From Hyphomicrobiales bacterium (GTDB lineage: Bacteria > Pseudomonadota > Alphaproteobacteria > Rhizobiales > Beijerinckiaceae), in assembly GCA_900473415.1 (NCBI GenBank), contig UCLR01000042.1, forward strand, positions 1-64,000: a stretch of DNA of 64,000 bases. The letters run 5' to 3'. Numbering within the stretch: the first letter of the stretch is position 1; each line of letters begins with the position of its first letter. Positions 62,120-64,000 of this stretch are shown piece after piece. Below the pieces are notes generated by a model, which made no database searches, had not been told where the DNA came from, and saw only the letters and a program-made list of their open reading frames with translations. Made by a program: the position numbers and the translations under genes.

Positions 62120-63433
62120 ATGGCAGGCAACGCAACCGAACTCAGCTTCGCGGAATCGGCCCGGCAGATCGCCGAGAATGCGCGCTTCATCGCTGGCGGC
62201 GCGAACAGCAACTTCCGGCTCGGCATGGCGGGCGGTCCGCTCGTCTTCGAGCGCGGCGAGGGCGCCTATCTCCACGACGTCGATGGCAACAAGCTCATCG
62301 ACTACTACTGCGCCATGGGCGCGACCGTGCTCGGCCACACCCCCGCGCCGGTCCTGGAAGCGGTTCGAAAGCAGACCGAGAACGGCATCCTCTACGCCGG
62401 CCAGGCGCCCATCGAATATGAGGCGGCCAAGCTGATCTGCGAGCGCATCCCTTGCGCCCAGCGCCTGCGCTTTGCCTCTTCCGGCTCGGAGGTGGCCCAG
62501 GCCGCGATGCGGCTGGCGCGGGCCTTCACCGGGCGGCGCACCATCGTGAAGTTCGAGGGGCATTATCACGGCTGGTTCGACAACATCCTCTGGTCGACGG
62601 CGCCCGGCCTTAACGCGGCCGGGCCGGAGGACGCGCCGACGCCGGTGATCGGCTCCAAGGGGCAGGACCCGGCTGCGGGCGAGGGGCTCTCCATCCTCGG
62701 CTGGAACGATCTGGCGGCGCTGGAGGCACGGCTCGCCAAGGGGGATGTCGCCGCCGTGCTAATGGAGCCGGCGATGTGCAACCAGGGCGCCATCGCGCCG
62801 GCACCGGGCTATCTGGAAGGGGCGCTCGCCGCCTGCCGCAAGCATGGCACGCTGCTGATCTTCGATGAGGTCATTACCGGTTTCCGTCTCGGGCGCGGTG
62901 GCGCGCAGGAGCGCTTCGGCGTGACGCCGGACCTTTGCATCATGGCGAAGGCGATCGCCAACGGCTTCCCGGTCGCGGCCGTCGCCGGCCGGGCGGAGGT
63001 GCTCGACCTCTTCGCCGACGGGGTGCTGCATGGCGGTACCTTCAACGCCCAGCCCACCGCCATGGCGGCGCTGGTCGCCACGCAGAAGATGCTGACGCCC
63101 GAGCATTACGAGCGCAGTTCCGTTCAGGGGCTGCGCCTGCAGGACGGCATCCGCGCGATCCTCGCCGAGGAAGGCATCAAGGCCCAGGTCGCCGGCTTCC
63201 CGCTGATGTTCCATGTTGCCTTCGGCCTCGATGCGCCGGCGCGGAACTACCGGGACGTGGCGCGCGCGGACAAGGCGACCTATGTCCGCTTCGCCCATGC
63301 GCTGCTGAAGCGCGGCGTGCGTGCGCTGGAGCGGGGCGCCTGGTTCGTCTCCTCGGAGCACAATGCGGGCGTCGTCGACGCCACGCTCGAAGCGGTGCGC
63401 GGCGCGGCGCGCGAGGTGAAAGCGGCGGCGTAA
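62120..63433 (+). CDS. class III aminotransferase, glutamate-1-semialdehyde-aminomutase-like, 437 aa
   Basis: Fold-type I PLP enzyme of class III: FASSGSEVAQAAMRLARAFTG (PLP phosphate), FEGHYHGWFDN, LIFDEVITGFRLGRGGAQE, and the lysine in IMAKAIANGFPVAAVAGR. HemL-like mutases are close, but the context argues for a catabolic transaminase, for example for beta-amino acids; that is inference. GGGGAGAGACGCCC precedes the ATG. It lies divergent from the iclR-type gene and probably shares its control region. Confidence 0.9.
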   Translation: MAGNATELSFAESARQIAENARFIAGGANSNFRLGMAGGPLVFERGEGAYLHDVDGNKLIDYYCAMGATVLGHTPAPVLEAVRKQTENGILYAGQAPIEYEAAKLICERIPCAQRLRFASSGSEVAQAAMRLARAFTGRRTIVKFEGHYHGWFDNILWSTAPGLNAAGPEDAPTPVIGSKGQDPAAGEGLSILGWNDLAALEARLAKGDVAAVLMEPAMCNQGAIAPAPGYLEGALAACRKHGTLLIFDEVITGFRLGRGGAQERFGVTPDLCIMAKAIANGFPVAAVAGRAEVLDLFADGVLHGGTFNAQPTAMAALVATQKMLTPEHYERSSVQGLRLQDGIRAILAEEGIKAQVAGFPLMFHVAFGLDAPARNYRDVARADKATYVRFAHALLKRGVRALERGAWFVSSEHNAGVVDATLEAVRGAAREVKAAA

Positions 63434-63461
63434 GGGTTTCGCGCGGGTTCTGTATGCTGCA

Positions 63462-63532
63462 TGCTCGGGCTTGACCCGAGCCTCTCTTGGAAGAGATTCT
63501 CGGGCCTCCGCTGCGCTGCGCCCGAGAACGAC
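63462..63532. repeat. degenerate palindromic repeat remnant
   Basis: TGCTCGGGCTTGACCCGAGCCTC ... CTCGGGCCTCCGCTGCGCTGCGCCCGAGAACGACG keeps the arm-and-loop design of the dispersed family, but with CTCGGG in place of CCCGG. It sits 28 bases after the aminotransferase stop, like the full copies. Confidence 0.5.
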
Positions 63533-63567
63533 GTGCCGGCTGCGGCACGATCGAACGGGAGCGCAGC

Positions 63568-64000
63568 TTGAACGACGAAATCCTTTATGCGGTCGAGGAC
63601 GGGATCGCGACGATCACGCTCAACCGCCCGCAGGCGCGCAATGCGCTGACCTTCGCCATGTATGAGCGCATCGCCGAGATCTGCCGCGAGCCGGCCGCGC
63701 ATGGCGATCCACGCGTCATCGTCATGACCGGGGCGGGCGAGAAGGCCTTCGGCGCGGGGACCGACATTTCGCAGTTCCGCGCCTTTTCCACCGCCGAGGA
63801 TGCGCTCGCCTACGAGGCACGCATCGAGACCGTCATCGGCACGATCGAGCGCTGCACCATCCCGACGATTGCAGCGATCTCGGGGGCGGTCACGGGCGGC
63901 GGGGCGAGCATCGCGCTTGCCTGCGACATCCGCATCGCGACGGTGACGGCTCGCTTCGGCTTCCCGGTCGCGCGCACGCTCGGCAACTGCCTGTCAATGG
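63568..64000 (+). CDS. enoyl-CoA hydratase/isomerase, 3' end beyond the window
   Basis: Crotonase fold: ILYAVEDGIATITLNRPQARNALTF (about 4-28), VIVMTGAGEKAFGAGTDISQF (oxyanion-hole region), and IPTIAAISGAVTGGGASIALACDIRIAT. It hydrates or isomerises an enoyl-CoA. The start is a TTG at 63568 with CGGGAG seven bases upstream; no ATG or GTG fits better. 144 codons are visible. It follows the aminotransferase in the same direction and may extend the same pathway. Confidence 0.88.
   Translation, partial: MNDEILYAVEDGIATITLNRPQARNALTFAMYERIAEICREPAAHGDPRVIVMTGAGEKAFGAGTDISQFRAFSTAEDALAYEARIETVIGTIERCTIPTIAAISGAVTGGGASIALACDIRIATVTARFGFPVARTLGNCLSM

Overview
This is high-GC chromosomal DNA from an alphaproteobacterium, most likely of the order Hyphomicrobiales (Rhizobiales). 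A Bosea- or Methylobacterium-like source is my inference from gene order (scpAB-tatABC-serS-surE-pcm, yajC-secDF) and from palindromic intergenic repeats of the 'CGTCATTCCGG' type. I identified about 66 protein genes. I found no rRNA, tRNA, CRISPR array, insertion sequence or phage gene.

Layout. Positions 1-3.4 kb hold small uncharacterised genes, a CBS-domain protein, a small methyltransferase and an exported Kelch protein. From 3.5 to 10 kb there are two short-chain dehydrogenases, a CDF-like membrane protein, a biotin-dependent acyl-CoA carboxylase alpha subunit, a DUF1489 protein, and a TetR regulator divergent from a metallo-beta-lactamase-fold protein. From 10 to 17 kb come panC, a VWA/J-domain gene pair, a D,D-carboxypeptidase with SPOR tail, a phasin with a recognisable PhaR-type promoter, a DUF1905 protein and a UxaA-family dehydratase. 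From 17 to 23 kb are a secreted protein, a VOC protein, a DoxX-like protein, an aminotransferase, a sirtuin, a LysE exporter and a two-domain cold-shock protein.

From 23 to 48 kb the window is a housekeeping core: erpA, dgt, argS, a SPOR protein, a TakP-like TRAP binding protein, nagZ-scpA-scpB, an orphan ABC ATPase, tatABC, a GIY-YIG protein between two repeats, serS-surE-pcm and an NlpD-like LysM/LytM lipoprotein, a DUF815 ATPase, yajC-secD-secF followed by homologues of the mitochondrial complex I assembly factors NDUFAF3 and NDUFAF6, and trmFO. From 48 to 51.8 kb are a DUF1127 protein, a serine-tract protein and a ZntA-type metal ATPase whose promoter has the 19-bp spacer and dyad typical of MerR-family control.

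From 51.8 kb to the end lies an accessory-looking catabolic/transport cluster: three MlrC-type M81 metallopeptidase paralogues, a D-serine-dehydratase/D-threonine-aldolase-like PLP enzyme, a peptide-type ABC transporter (binding protein and two permeases, without ATPases), an IclR regulator, a class III aminotransferase and the start of an enoyl-CoA hydratase. It looks like an uptake and breakdown route for a small peptide or amino-acid-like compound. The substrate cannot be read from the sequence, and this is the most promising undescribed system here.

Eight full copies and two degenerate remnants of a roughly 80-110 bp palindromic repeat are scattered through the window, nearly always just after a stop codon.
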